From an uncultured Lachnospiraceae bacterium (GTDB lineage: Bacteria; Bacillota; Clostridia; Lachnospirales; Lachnospiraceae), in contig CAJTKK010000003.1 of NCBI GenBank assembly GCA_910576535.1, positions 186,001 through 250,000 of the forward strand: DNA of 64,000 nucleotides, in the 5' to 3' direction. Position numbers and translations under genes: made by a program. Each line of letters opens with the position of its first letter. Position 1 is the first letter of the stretch. Under the pieces are notes generated by a model. That model was not told where the DNA came from, made no database searches, and saw nothing but the letters and a program-made list of their open reading frames with translations. Positions 26,510 through 34,458 of the stretch are shown here, piece by piece.

Positions 26510-27076
26510 CTACGGCCTTTCCTGATAATGCTCATAGACAATTTTATCCGCCAGGGCTGCCGCTGCTTCTTTCCCCTGAAACTTCTCAACAACCGCAAGC
26601 CCAAAGTCTACGGCACATCCCATCCCTCTTCCAGTAATGATAAAATCCGATATTTCCGCCGGACTTTTTGTCACCTCAGCCCCTTCCAGATGGTTCTCAA
26701 ACTCCGGAAAGGAGCAAGCCTTCCTCCCCTTCAGCATCCCTCTATGCCCCAGGATACTGGGAGCTGCGCAGATTGCTCCGATATATTTCTTTTCACTATA
26801 AAAACCATCCAGCGCTTCCATCAATGGTACGGATGCCTCTAAATTTTTCGTCCCCGGCATCCCCCCCGGCAAAATCATCATGTCTGTCATCTCAAAGTCC
26901 ACTTCATGAAACAGTTTGTCCATCCGGACGGTTACACCGTGAGAACTGGTTACTTCATACTCTTCCGTAACGGATACCATATCCGTATCAATCCCCGCCC
27001 TCCTAAGCAGGTCAACCACGGCAAGCGCCTCAATCTCCTCATACCCCGGTGCAAAAAATACACATACTTTGCTCAA
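26510..27076 (-). CDS. DJ-1/PfpI-family protein (YajL/ThiJ-like)
   Basis: 188-residue DJ-1 superfamily protein. The conserved nucleophile is C103 in IGAICAAPSILG and its partner Glu lies in APGYEEIEAL (residues 9-18). Family members act as protein deglycases, glyoxalases or stress chaperones; which applies here is unclear. The start is taken as a TTG at 27076, since AGAGGG lies six bases upstream and the product then begins MSKVCVFFAPGYEEIEAL like its relatives. The ATG at 27091 overlaps that binding site. The frame is open to 27112. Confidence 0.85.
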   Translation of the reverse strand: MSKVCVFFAPGYEEIEALAVVDLLRRAGIDTDMVSVTEEYEVTSSHGVTVRMDKLFHEVDFEMTDMMILPGGMPGTKNLEASVPLMEALDGFYSEKKYIGAICAAPSILGHRGMLKGRKACSFPEFENHLEGAEVTKSPAEISDFIITGRGMGCAVDFGLAVVEKFQGKEAAAALADKIVYEHYQERP

Positions 27077-27293
27077 TTTTATCCCTCTCATTCTGCCGCC
27101 TTCTGCGGCCACTCCACGATCTCCCCAGACAGAAATTTCTTTCCGCTGATTTTATTTTTATTTTACCACTTTATGGAGGTTTTTAAAAGGAAATAAATCT
27201 TATAACAGTATTAAAAAACAATAAAATATTATGCCGGAAAAACTGTCCCGGAATAGCGCTTGACAGAGTGTCAAAATGCCTTAAGGCAGGAAA

Positions 27294-27322
27294 TTGACTG
27301 CCGCGTATAAGAATGGTAAACT
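27294..27322 (+). promoter_or_regulatory. Promoter for the CYTH gene
   Basis: TTGACT (27294-27299), 17-base spacer, TAAACT (27317-27322) on the plus strand. Upstream lies a perfect dyad TTGACAGAGTGTCAA (27260-27274) and a 12-base palindrome TGCCTTAAGGCA (27277-27288), possible operator sequences. Confidence 0.55.
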
Positions 27323-27340
27323 ATGCCTATACTAGCCTTT

Positions 27341-27402
27341 ATGCAGCCGCAAAACCTGCGGTTTTGCGCCTCTGCATACATATACCGGCGCCTTCCGCCG
27401 GT
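27341..27402 (+). promoter_or_regulatory. Two-hairpin 5' leader of the CYTH gene
   Basis: Hairpin 1 (27341-27377): outer ATGCAG/CTGCAT and a perfect 9-bp inner stem CGCAAAACC/GGTTTTGCG with loop TGC. Hairpin 2 (27384-27402): ACCGGCG/CGCCGGT. Both lie between the promoter and the ribosome binding site. No known riboswitch was recognised. Confidence 0.5.
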
Positions 27403-27421
27403 CAACAGAAAGGAAAATACA

Positions 27422-27916
27422 ATGGAAATAGAAAGAAAATTTTTAATCAAAAAACTCCCCTCCTGCCTAAGCGCCTATCCGTCTCTCCGTATCGAACAGG
27501 CCTATCTGAATACAGACCCGGTGATCCGTATCCGTAAACAGGACGAGGAATATTATCTGACTTATAAAGGAAAAGGACTCCTTGCCAGGGAAGAATACAA
27601 TCTTCCTCTCAACAAAGAATCCTATGAACATCTGCGGCAAAAAGCGGACGGTACAATTATTTCCAAAACCAGGTATCTCATCCCTGTGGAAAAACCGGAA
27701 TTTTCTTTCAGTTTTCCTCTCCCGGAACAGGAATTAAACATGCCTCTGACAATTGAACTGGACATTTTTGACGAGCCATTCCGGCCCCTTATTCTTGCAG
27801 AAGTGGAATTCCCCTCCGAAAACGCAGCCAACGCCTTTCTCCCCCCGCCATGGCTGGGGGAAGATGTCACTTATGACTCTCATTACCACAACTCCGTCTT
27901 AAGCCGAACGACATAA
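27422..27916 (+). CDS. CYTH-domain phosphohydrolase (inorganic triphosphatase-like)
   Basis: 164-residue CYTH protein. The signature E-x-E-x-K is at the very start (M-E2-I-E4-R-K6), followed by the tunnel-lining strands VIRIRKQDEEYYLTYKG, REEYNLPL, SKTRYLIPV and IELDIFDEPF, and ending LAEVEFPSE. Family members hydrolyse tripolyphosphate or thiamine triphosphate using metal ions; the substrate here is unknown. AAAGGA seven bases before the ATG at 27422 fixes the start; the frame is open upstream to 27323. Confidence 0.9.
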   Translation: MEIERKFLIKKLPSCLSAYPSLRIEQAYLNTDPVIRIRKQDEEYYLTYKGKGLLAREEYNLPLNKESYEHLRQKADGTIISKTRYLIPVEKPEFSFSFPLPEQELNMPLTIELDIFDEPFRPLILAEVEFPSENAANAFLPPPWLGEDVTYDSHYHNSVLSRTT

Positions 27917-27965
27917 AATCCGATATAGGACCGGCTGTCAGACAGGCTTCCGGATGAGCCTTTAA

Positions 27966-27988
27966 CCGCCCGGGCCTATACCGGGCGG
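27966..27988. terminator. Hairpin between convergent CYTH and LacI genes
   Basis: CCGCCCGG/CCGGGCGG (27966-27973, 27981-27988), 7-base loop. T runs are weak on both sides. Confidence 0.5.
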
Positions 27989-28002
27989 CAGGGATTTATC
28001 CT

Positions 28003-29052
28003 TCAGGCTTCCCGATGCCCTAACGGGCCACTGGAAGCCCGTATTGCCAGTTTTGCAGGCAATACGATATGTTCACACGTTTTTCTTCCTGCAATAATGT
28101 CAAATAAAAGCCGGATCGTTTTTTCCGCAATTTCCTTTACCGGCTGCTTTATAGTGGTTATGGCCGGATTATAATACTTTCCCACATCAATGCCATCAAA
28201 CCCGGTTACGGACACGTCCTCCGGTATCCGGTACCCGGCTTCTATCAACGCGCTGCAGGCTCCTACCGCAAGAATATCCGCGGTAGCATAAACCGCCGTA
28301 AACTTTTCCCCCGAAGCAATCAGCTCCTTTGTCGTAATATAACCGTTATCCATCGAAAAATGCACCAGGTCTTCTTTCACGCTCCGGACCAGACCCTGCC
28401 GGAAAGGCACCCCTTTCTTTGCCAAAGCTTCCTTATATCCCTCCAGACGGAGCTGCCCTATACTGTTGATCTCCGTTTCCGCCGAAAGAATGGCAATATC
28501 CTTATGGCCTAATTCTAACAGATAAGCAGTCATAATATAGCTTTCCTTCCTGTCATCCACCGAAATGCTGGAATACAAAGCCCGGCTCATATTTTCCGGG
28601 GTAGCCGCCCCTATGGTGCTGAATATATAAGGCACTGTCAGATTACTGATTTTTTCCTGGGAATGGAAAAAATAACCGCCCAGAAAAATAATGCCCCTTA
28701 ACCTCTTTTCCTTTACCAGTTCCAAAGCGACATCCACTTCGTCTTCATCATATTCCACATGCTTTAACACAAGAGAATATTTTTTCTTTTGTGTTTCCTC
28801 CTCAAATATTTGTATCATATTGCTGAAAAGAGGATTGGAAATACCCTTTACAAGAACTGCAATACATTTGGCATCCGTCCTCTTTAAATTTCTGGCGCTG
28901 TTATTCGGCACAAAGCCAACTTCCCGGATAACCTCCATAATCATATGCTTCGTTTCCTGATTAATATCCGGATGATTATTCATTGCCCTTGAAACCGTAC
29001 TTACCCCGACGCCGCACCTTTTGGCAATGTCCTTGATCGTTATCTCAGGCAT
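28003..29052 (-). CDS. LacI-family transcriptional regulator (likely maltodextrin operon)
   Basis: 349 residues. The N-terminal helix-turn-helix is IKDIAKRCGVGVSTVSRAMN, then the hinge (FVPNNSARNLKRTDAKC) and a periplasmic-binding-protein-like sensor domain with GYFFHSQEKI, LGHKDIAILSAE, AVYATADILAVGACSALIEA and SVTGFDGIDVGKYYNPAITT. GGGAGGTGGGGAGAT precedes the ATG. It lies directly downstream of malQ on the same strand and is the obvious candidate to regulate the maltodextrin transport operon, perhaps at the tandem repeats at 34280-34327; this link is inference. Confidence 0.9.
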   Translation of the reverse strand: MPEITIKDIAKRCGVGVSTVSRAMNNHPDINQETKHMIMEVIREVGFVPNNSARNLKRTDAKCIAVLVKGISNPLFSNMIQIFEEETQKKKYSLVLKHVEYDEDEVDVALELVKEKRLRGIIFLGGYFFHSQEKISNLTVPYIFSTIGAATPENMSRALYSSISVDDRKESYIMTAYLLELGHKDIAILSAETEINSIGQLRLEGYKEALAKKGVPFRQGLVRSVKEDLVHFSMDNGYITTKELIASGEKFTAVYATADILAVGACSALIEAGYRIPEDVSVTGFDGIDVGKYYNPAITTIKQPVKEIAEKTIRLLFDIIAGRKTCEHIVLPAKLAIRASSGPLGHREA

Positions 29053-29126
29053 ATCTCCCCACCTCCCATCTTACTTTCTGTTTTACCGGGGACTGTTCCC
29101 ATCAGGCCGGCCGTCATATCAAAAAC

Positions 29127-29187
29127 CTGCGTTCCTCCGTCAATTCATGTCCTTCTGGCGAAAGACTTTCCTATAAAGCAAACGCAG
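29127..29187. repeat. Structured intergenic repeat, copy A
   Basis: Shares about 42 bases (29138-29179) with the element at 57780-57821, with few differences. An inner hairpin GTCCTTC/GAAAGAC (29149-29155, 29160-29166) is the same in both copies, and an outer 7-bp stem CTGCGTT/AACGCAG (29127-29133, 29181-29187) differs in sequence from the outer stem of the other copy. It lies between malQ and the LacI gene. Confidence 0.6.
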
Positions 29188-29221
29188 CCGGCTTCATATA
29201 CCGTCCCTTGCGGAAGGTTTA

Positions 29222-29264
29222 TTTGCTGAATGGGAAACCCCTAAAGGATTTCCCATTCAGCAAA
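29222..29264 (-). terminator. Hairpin after malQ
   Basis: A perfect 16-bp inverted repeat (29222-29237 and 29249-29264; arm TTTGCTGAATGGGAAA) 8 bases after the malQ stop. No T run follows; the structure is strong but not a textbook terminator. Confidence 0.6.
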
Positions 29265-29272
29265 AACAGCTT

Positions 29273-30748
29273 CTATAATCTTCCATAAAGCTTTGTCATC
29301 TTCCGTATCCGTTTTGCCAGGTTCTCATCCAACTGACCCTCTTCCAGGCGCCATTTCCAGTTATTCCCCAAAGTAGACGGCGTATTGATCCTGGCTTCCG
29401 ATCCAAGCCCCAGATAATCCTGTATAGGGATAATTGCTGTATCCGCCACGCTCGCAAGGGCTGCACGAATAAATTCCCAATGAATATCTTTCTTCACTGT
29501 TATGCCAAGATACCGCTTTGCAAACGCCTTATCCTTCTTATTAAAACTATCATACCATCCCATTGTTGTATCATTATCATGGGTTCCTGTGTAAACTACT
29601 GAATTTTTCGAATAATTATGCGGCAGATAATCGCTCTCTTCCCTGGAGTCAAAAGCAAACTGCAGAATTTTCATTCCCGGATACCCGGTCTTTTTCACCA
29701 GTTTTATTACAGTAGGCGTCAAAAAGCCCAAGTCCTCCGCAATTACCGGCTTTTTGCCGATTTTTTCTTTCATTGCTTTAAAAATATGATAACCCGGCCC
29801 CTTTTCCCAATGACCAAATTCCGCTGTATCGTCTCCATAAGGAATAGAATAATACTCATCAAAGCCCCTGAAATGATCAATCCGTACCACATCGTATAAG
29901 CGGTAACAATAAGAAATTCTCCGTATCCACCACTCATATCCTGTTTCCTCATGATATTCCCATTTATAAAGCGGGTTGCCCCAAAGCTGGCCCGTAGCCG
30001 AAAAGGAATCCGGAGGGCATCCAGCCACGCCTACCGGCGTACACTTCTCATCCAATTGGAACAGTTCAGGGGCTGCCCATGTATCGGCGCTGTCAAATGC
30101 CACATAAATCGGTATATCCCCTATGATGCTGATCTTCTTTTTATTCGCGTACGCCTTAAGCGCAAACCACTGGGCGGCAAAAAGGTATTGCTGAAATTGA
30201 TAAAATTCTATCTCACTGGCATATTTTTCTTTATAGCGCTTTATTGCTTCCGGCCTACGCAGCTTGATGTCCTCATCCCATTCCACCCAGCTTACCCCTC
30301 CAAAGGAATTTTTCACCGCCATATACAGCGCATAATCATCCAGCCATACAGCGTTATCCTCCTTAAACTTTAAGAATTCTTCATCCCCTTGAATACCGCT
30401 TCTTTCATATGCCATCTTAAGAATGCGGAACCGTGATAAGTATATTTTCTCATAATCCACGTACTTGCCGCTATCGCCGAAATCACAGGCGCTGCATTCT
30501 TCCTCCGTCAGCCATCCCTTTTTCGTCAACGCTTCCAAGTCAATATAATAAGGGTTCCCAGCAAAAGTGGAAAATGACTGGTACGGGGAATCCCCATAAC
30601 CCGTAGGCCCCAACGGCAGAATCTGCCAGAAGCTCTGCCCCGCGCTTTCTAAAAAATCCACAAATTCATATGCCTGTTTTGAGAATGTACCGATCCCGTA
30701 TTTGGACGGGATACTCGATACTGGTAATAAAATGCCGCCTTTCCTCAT
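29273..30748 (-). CDS. malQ: 4-alpha-glucanotransferase (amylomaltase, GH77)
   Basis: 491-residue cytoplasmic GH77 enzyme that transfers alpha-1,4-glucan segments between maltodextrins. Family marks are the opening RKGGILLPVSSIPSKYGIG, QILPLGPTGYGDSPYQSFS, RIDHFRGFDEYYSIP (catalytic Asp), PVIAEDLGFLTP (catalytic Glu) and YTGTHDNDTTMGW. The length is typical for bacterial MalQ. It ends the binding protein-permease-permease-malQ operon, so imported maltodextrins can be remodelled at once. The ribosome binding site AAGGAG lies about 12 bases before the ATG, a long spacing. Confidence 0.95.
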   Translation of the reverse strand: MRKGGILLPVSSIPSKYGIGTFSKQAYEFVDFLESAGQSFWQILPLGPTGYGDSPYQSFSTFAGNPYYIDLEALTKKGWLTEEECSACDFGDSGKYVDYEKIYLSRFRILKMAYERSGIQGDEEFLKFKEDNAVWLDDYALYMAVKNSFGGVSWVEWDEDIKLRRPEAIKRYKEKYASEIEFYQFQQYLFAAQWFALKAYANKKKISIIGDIPIYVAFDSADTWAAPELFQLDEKCTPVGVAGCPPDSFSATGQLWGNPLYKWEYHEETGYEWWIRRISYCYRLYDVVRIDHFRGFDEYYSIPYGDDTAEFGHWEKGPGYHIFKAMKEKIGKKPVIAEDLGFLTPTVIKLVKKTGYPGMKILQFAFDSREESDYLPHNYSKNSVVYTGTHDNDTTMGWYDSFNKKDKAFAKRYLGITVKKDIHWEFIRAALASVADTAIIPIQDYLGLGSEARINTPSTLGNNWKWRLEEGQLDENLAKRIRKMTKLYGRL

Positions 30749-30783
30749 TATAACATTATACTCCTTTCAAGGCCTACCTCCGG

Positions 30784-31629
30784 TCAGCCTTTCACCGCCC
30801 CGGCAACCACGCCCTCAATAATATATTTCTGACATGTCAGATAGAAAATAATAATCGGGATGATGGAAAGAACCAACATAGCCATCAACGCCCCCATATC
30901 CTTGTTGCCGTTAGACCCGACCAGCATTTGCACTACAACAGGGATCGTTTTGTACTTCGTGCTGATACCGATGACGAGGTAGGGCAGAAGGAAGTCATTC
31001 CATACATGCATTGCATCCAGAATCGCTACTGTAATCGCTGTCGGTTTTAAAATCGGGAACACTACCCCGAAGAAAGTCTGCAGCGGGGTACACCCGTCAA
31101 TCATAGCCGCTTCCTCAATCTCCAAAGGTATGGATTTTACAAATCCGGCAAACATAAATACAGAAAGCCCTGCATCAAACCCCAAATACAGTATACACAT
31201 ACCCAGCGGATTACGCAAATGAAATCTGTCCGCAAGACTGGTCATGGTAAACATAACCATCTGGAAAGGAACCACCATGGAAAATACAAACATGTAGTAA
31301 AGTCCATTAGAATAAGCCGATTTTACCCTTGTTACATAATAAGCCGTCATTGACGTAAAAAGCACAAGAAAAACAACGGAGACTATGGTGATAAAAAACG
31401 ACCATCCAATCGCGTTCAAAAGCCCTGTTTTCATAAGCCCGTTCGCATAGTTGGTCAGCCCTGCGAAAGTTTCCCCGTTTGGCAGGGAAAACGGGTCGGA
31501 ACTGATAAAGAATTTCCCTTTAAAAGAGTTATTCAAGATAAATAATAAAGGATAAAGGATTGCCACTGCAAAAATCAATAAAAATACAAATATTACTTTA
31601 TTGGAAGCCTTGCTCTTTGCTGATACCAT
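30784..31629 (-). CDS. Maltodextrin-type ABC importer permease (MalG-like)
   Basis: 281-residue inner-membrane permease with six hydrophobic segments. The EAA loop that contacts the ATPase is EEAAMIDGCTPLQTFFGV. The ending ending in CQKYIIEGVVAGAVKG is characteristic of MalG-type (CUT1) permeases. Its start overlaps the MalF-like stop by one base and has AAGGAGGTAGAGCAATA upstream. Confidence 0.9.
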   Translation of the reverse strand: MVSAKSKASNKVIFVFLLIFAVAILYPLLFILNNSFKGKFFISSDPFSLPNGETFAGLTNYANGLMKTGLLNAIGWSFFITIVSVVFLVLFTSMTAYYVTRVKSAYSNGLYYMFVFSMVVPFQMVMFTMTSLADRFHLRNPLGMCILYLGFDAGLSVFMFAGFVKSIPLEIEEAAMIDGCTPLQTFFGVVFPILKPTAITVAILDAMHVWNDFLLPYLVIGISTKYKTIPVVVQMLVGSNGNKDMGALMAMLVLSIIPIIIFYLTCQKYIIEGVVAGAVKG

Positions 31630-32474
31630 TATTGCTCTACCTCCTTACTCCTTGTAAAGGACAACTGCACTAAAGCAATTGCTACTACGATAATAAAGAA
31701 TACAACTGCTTTTGCCTGACCTACGCCTTCATATCCAGTCCTGCCATAGAAGGTTTCATAAATATTTAAGGCCAGCATCTGCGTCTTCTTCATCGGCGCG
31801 CCGTCCGTCAATGCCTTATTCTGGTCGAACAGTTTGAAGCTGTTGGACAATGTCAGGAACATACAAATGGTAATAGAAGACATTACCATAGGAACCTTTA
31901 CCTTAATTAAAGTCTGCCAGGGAGTAGCCCCGTCAATCTTGGCAGCTTCAATTAATTCTGTAGGCACATTCTGAAGGCCTGCGATATAGATAATCATCAT
32001 ATACCCCACCATCTGCCAGTTCATCAGGAGCACCAACCCCCAGAAACCGAATTTGGCGTTTGCTACAATTGTTGTTTCATATTTATATAAAACTGCATTA
32101 ATCATCTGCTGCCATGTATAGCCGAGTACAATACCGCCGATTAAATTGGGCATAAAGAATACAGTACGGAACACATTCGTTCCCTTGATTTTTCTTGTCA
32201 ATAAAAGTGCAATTGTAAATGCTAATAAATTAATTGTTATTACGCTTACTACCGTAAAAGATGCTGTGAATCCCAATGCGCTCATAAACCCCTGGCCGCC
32301 GGAAAAAGCGTCCTTATAGTTTTTGAACCCTACCCATGTCGCGTTGCTGACTGTCGTAAACTTACAGAAAGACAAATACACGCCCTGCACAAAAGGGATA
32401 AGAAAAGCAAATGCAAATGCAATTACTGTCGGCAGGGTAAAGATTAAAAAATACTTTTTTAATGTTTTTTCCAT
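31629..32474 (-). CDS. Maltodextrin-type ABC importer permease (MalF-like)
   Basis: 281-residue six-segment permease, the partner of the MalG-like subunit. The EAA loop is EAAKIDGATPWQTLIKVKVP. It lacks the large periplasmic loop of E. coli MalF, as usual in Gram-positive CUT1 systems. AGGAGAATGAGCA precedes the ATG. A hairpin terminator at 32582-32616 lies between it and the binding-protein gene, likely lowering permease expression. Confidence 0.9.
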   Translation of the reverse strand: MEKTLKKYFLIFTLPTVIAFAFAFLIPFVQGVYLSFCKFTTVSNATWVGFKNYKDAFSGGQGFMSALGFTASFTVVSVITINLLAFTIALLLTRKIKGTNVFRTVFFMPNLIGGIVLGYTWQQMINAVLYKYETTIVANAKFGFWGLVLLMNWQMVGYMMIIYIAGLQNVPTELIEAAKIDGATPWQTLIKVKVPMVMSSITICMFLTLSNSFKLFDQNKALTDGAPMKKTQMLALNIYETFYGRTGYEGVGQAKAVVFFIIVVAIALVQLSFTRSKEVEQ

Positions 32475-32581
32475 TGCTCATTCTCCTTTTGAACTATGTC
32501 TCCACTTCATGTGCGTCCCTTTTACGCACCCTCCCTTTCCCATTCTGCCTAAAAAGACATTTTTCAGGCTTTCCAAGGTAG

Positions 32582-32616
32582 AAAAACACTCCGCAGCCGA
32601 GACTGCGAAGTGTTTT
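32582..32616 (-). terminator. Intra-operon attenuator between binding protein and permeases
   Basis: Arms 32582-32596 and 32603-32616 (AAAACACTTCGCAG paired with CTGCGGAGTGTTTT, one G-T pair), then T's on the minus strand. Partial termination here would give more binding protein than permease. Confidence 0.75.
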
Positions 32617-32737
32617 CTTACTCAACTTGCTCATCAATCAATATTCATAAAAACATACTCATACTGCTTAACGATTATATAGTTATATATTTTATCTTTC
32701 CGGCGCTGCCTGCTGCCTTATTTTACCAAAAACCTTT

Positions 32738-34156
32738 TTATTCAGCAGTAGCTGCTTTTTCTTCTGCCCATCTTGTTACTACAAGATTTTTCACGTCATC
32801 CCATGTCATATTGCCATTGCAGTATTCCAGCAAAGCTGCGCCAAAGTCATCCTTGAACGCCTGGCTCGGGAAAGTTGTGAAGTTCCATGTTACGCTGTTC
32901 TTGCCGTTTTCCATGTAACGGAACATTTCCATTGCAAGAGGATCGGAAGGTTTTTCGTCGTCACCGAATGTAGAGAAAGGAGCTGCATTTCCCAAAGACT
33001 GTACCATGTAGTCCTTGCCTGCATCAGAGGAAATCATCCAGTTTACAAAATCAAGAGTTGCTTTCTGATCCGCTTCGGAAGCCTGGCTGTTTACACACCA
33101 GAAGTTTTCCGTACCTGTGCAAAGGCCCTGGTTTTCCTCGCCTGCGATGCCTGTGTAAATCGGCATAAATTTAACATCTTCTTCTTTTACTGTATTGCCT
33201 TCTACATCAGAAATCTGACCCCATGCCCAGTTGCCGTTCTGAACCATTGCGCACTGTCCAAGTGCAAACTCAGCCATAGAATCTGTTACGGCTTTGCTGC
33301 CTAAAAGACCAGGTGCGCATGTAGAGTTGTTAATGTACAGATCCCAGATATTCTTAAAGTTATCGGAATATTTAAATGTGATTTCTGCCATATCGCCTAC
33401 GTTGTTGTCTTTATATTCATAATAAACCGGAACGTTTGCAAGATGTGTCTGCCATCTCCAGTCCTCACCGGGAAGAAGGGATGTGGAAGCGAATACGCCC
33501 TGGATGCCCAGCTCGTCTTTTTTAGCTGTCATATCTTCCACTACTTCCTTTAATTTAGCAAAGCTGTTGATTTCATCTACGCTCGCTGCCTTCGCGCCGT
33601 CTGTTGCGAAGTATGCCTGCATAATCGCATCGTTGTAAATGATACCATAAGCTTCTACCGTATAAGGCACGCCATATACGCCGCCGTCTGCACCTGCTAC
33701 CGCAAGGCCTTTATCGGACAATGCATTATAAAGTTCGGAATTGGTCAAATCAAGGCAGTAGTCTTTCCAGTTCTGGTAGCCTACCGGTCCGTTAATCTGG
33801 AACAATGTAGGTGCATCTGTGCCTGCAATTTCAGACCTGAGCACTTCTTCATATGTGCCGCTTGCTGCGGTAACAACCTTTACTTCTACGCCAGTTTCTG
33901 CAGTATAAGCTGCTGCAATCTCCTGCCACTGCGTATCCACTTCCGGTTTGAAATTCAAATAATATACTCTGCCACCGTCTGCAGATGCTGCCGGAGCTTC
34001 CTCCGCCGGTTCCTCTGCTGCCGGAGCTTCCTCCGCCGGGGCTTCTGCTGCCGGTTCCTCCGCTGCCGGAGCTTCCGCTGCGCCGCTTCCGCACCCAATA
34101 AGCATAGAGGAAACCATTGCTACACAAAGTAATGCACTAATCAGTTTCTTTTTCAT
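32738..34156 (-). CDS. Sugar ABC importer substrate-binding lipoprotein (MalE-type)
   Basis: 472-residue extracellular solute-binding protein. A signal peptide ends in a lipobox with the lipid-bearing Cys at residue 22 (SSMLIGCGSG). Residues 26-60 are a low-complexity Ala/Glu/Pro spacer, then the mature domain begins GGRVYYLNFKPEVDTQWQEI, typical of CUT1 binding proteins. Further family segments are APTLFQINGPVGYQNW and VNWMISSDAGKDYMVQ. It heads the operon with the MalF/MalG-like permeases and malQ, so maltodextrin or another alpha-glucan is the likely ligand. No ATPase is encoded in the operon. Confidence 0.9.
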   Translation of the reverse strand: MKKKLISALLCVAMVSSMLIGCGSGAAEAPAAEEPAAEAPAEEAPAAEEPAEEAPAASADGGRVYYLNFKPEVDTQWQEIAAAYTAETGVEVKVVTAASGTYEEVLRSEIAGTDAPTLFQINGPVGYQNWKDYCLDLTNSELYNALSDKGLAVAGADGGVYGVPYTVEAYGIIYNDAIMQAYFATDGAKAASVDEINSFAKLKEVVEDMTAKKDELGIQGVFASTSLLPGEDWRWQTHLANVPVYYEYKDNNVGDMAEITFKYSDNFKNIWDLYINNSTCAPGLLGSKAVTDSMAEFALGQCAMVQNGNWAWGQISDVEGNTVKEEDVKFMPIYTGIAGEENQGLCTGTENFWCVNSQASEADQKATLDFVNWMISSDAGKDYMVQSLGNAAPFSTFGDDEKPSDPLAMEMFRYMENGKNSVTWNFTTFPSQAFKDDFGAALLEYCNGNMTWDDVKNLVVTRWAEEKAATAE

Positions 34157-34194
34157 AATGAATACTCTCCTTTAAATAAATTTGTGTTTCGCGG

Positions 34195-34223
34195 ATTATC
34201 CCCAAACTATGGAAAACCCGCAA
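34195..34223 (-). promoter_or_regulatory. Promoter of the maltodextrin operon
   Basis: TTGCGG (34218-34223), 17-base spacer, GATAAT (34195-34200) on the minus strand, about 40 bases upstream of the binding-protein start. A pair of GGAAACGGG-like repeats lies just upstream. Confidence 0.5.
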
Positions 34224-34279
34224 GTTCCCGCAATCGTCTTTCCCGTTTCCCGCCCGTTTCCATCCGAAAAGGATATTGG

Positions 34280-34327
34280 AACCGTTTTCGGCACCGTTAT
34301 CGGCATCGTTATCGGTAACGTTTCCGA
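34280..34327. promoter_or_regulatory. Four tandem 12-bp repeats upstream of the maltodextrin promoter
   Basis: Read on the plus strand, four consecutive units are AACCGTTTTCGG, CACCGTTATCGG, CATCGTTATCGG and TAACGTTTCCGA (34280-34291, 34292-34303, 34304-34315, 34316-34327). The core nnCGTTwTCGG resembles half-sites of LacI-family operators. They lie 57-104 bases upstream of the -35, so an activator array or repression loop is possible. Confidence 0.7.
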
Positions 34328-34458
34328 CTGTAATTGCATCATATCATTTCTCACCAATGTTTGCAAGCATTTTTTCGGATTGTTTCGTAATTTTAGCAAA
34401 ATTAGTAAAAATGAAATATAAGATTTTGTGCATTTTATATAGTTTATGGCATTTATTT

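Noticed and set aside
34157..34458. Open frames across the operator region of the maltodextrin operon
   Set aside because: They cross the promoter and repeats, lack binding sites and match nothing; they are shadows of a regulatory region.
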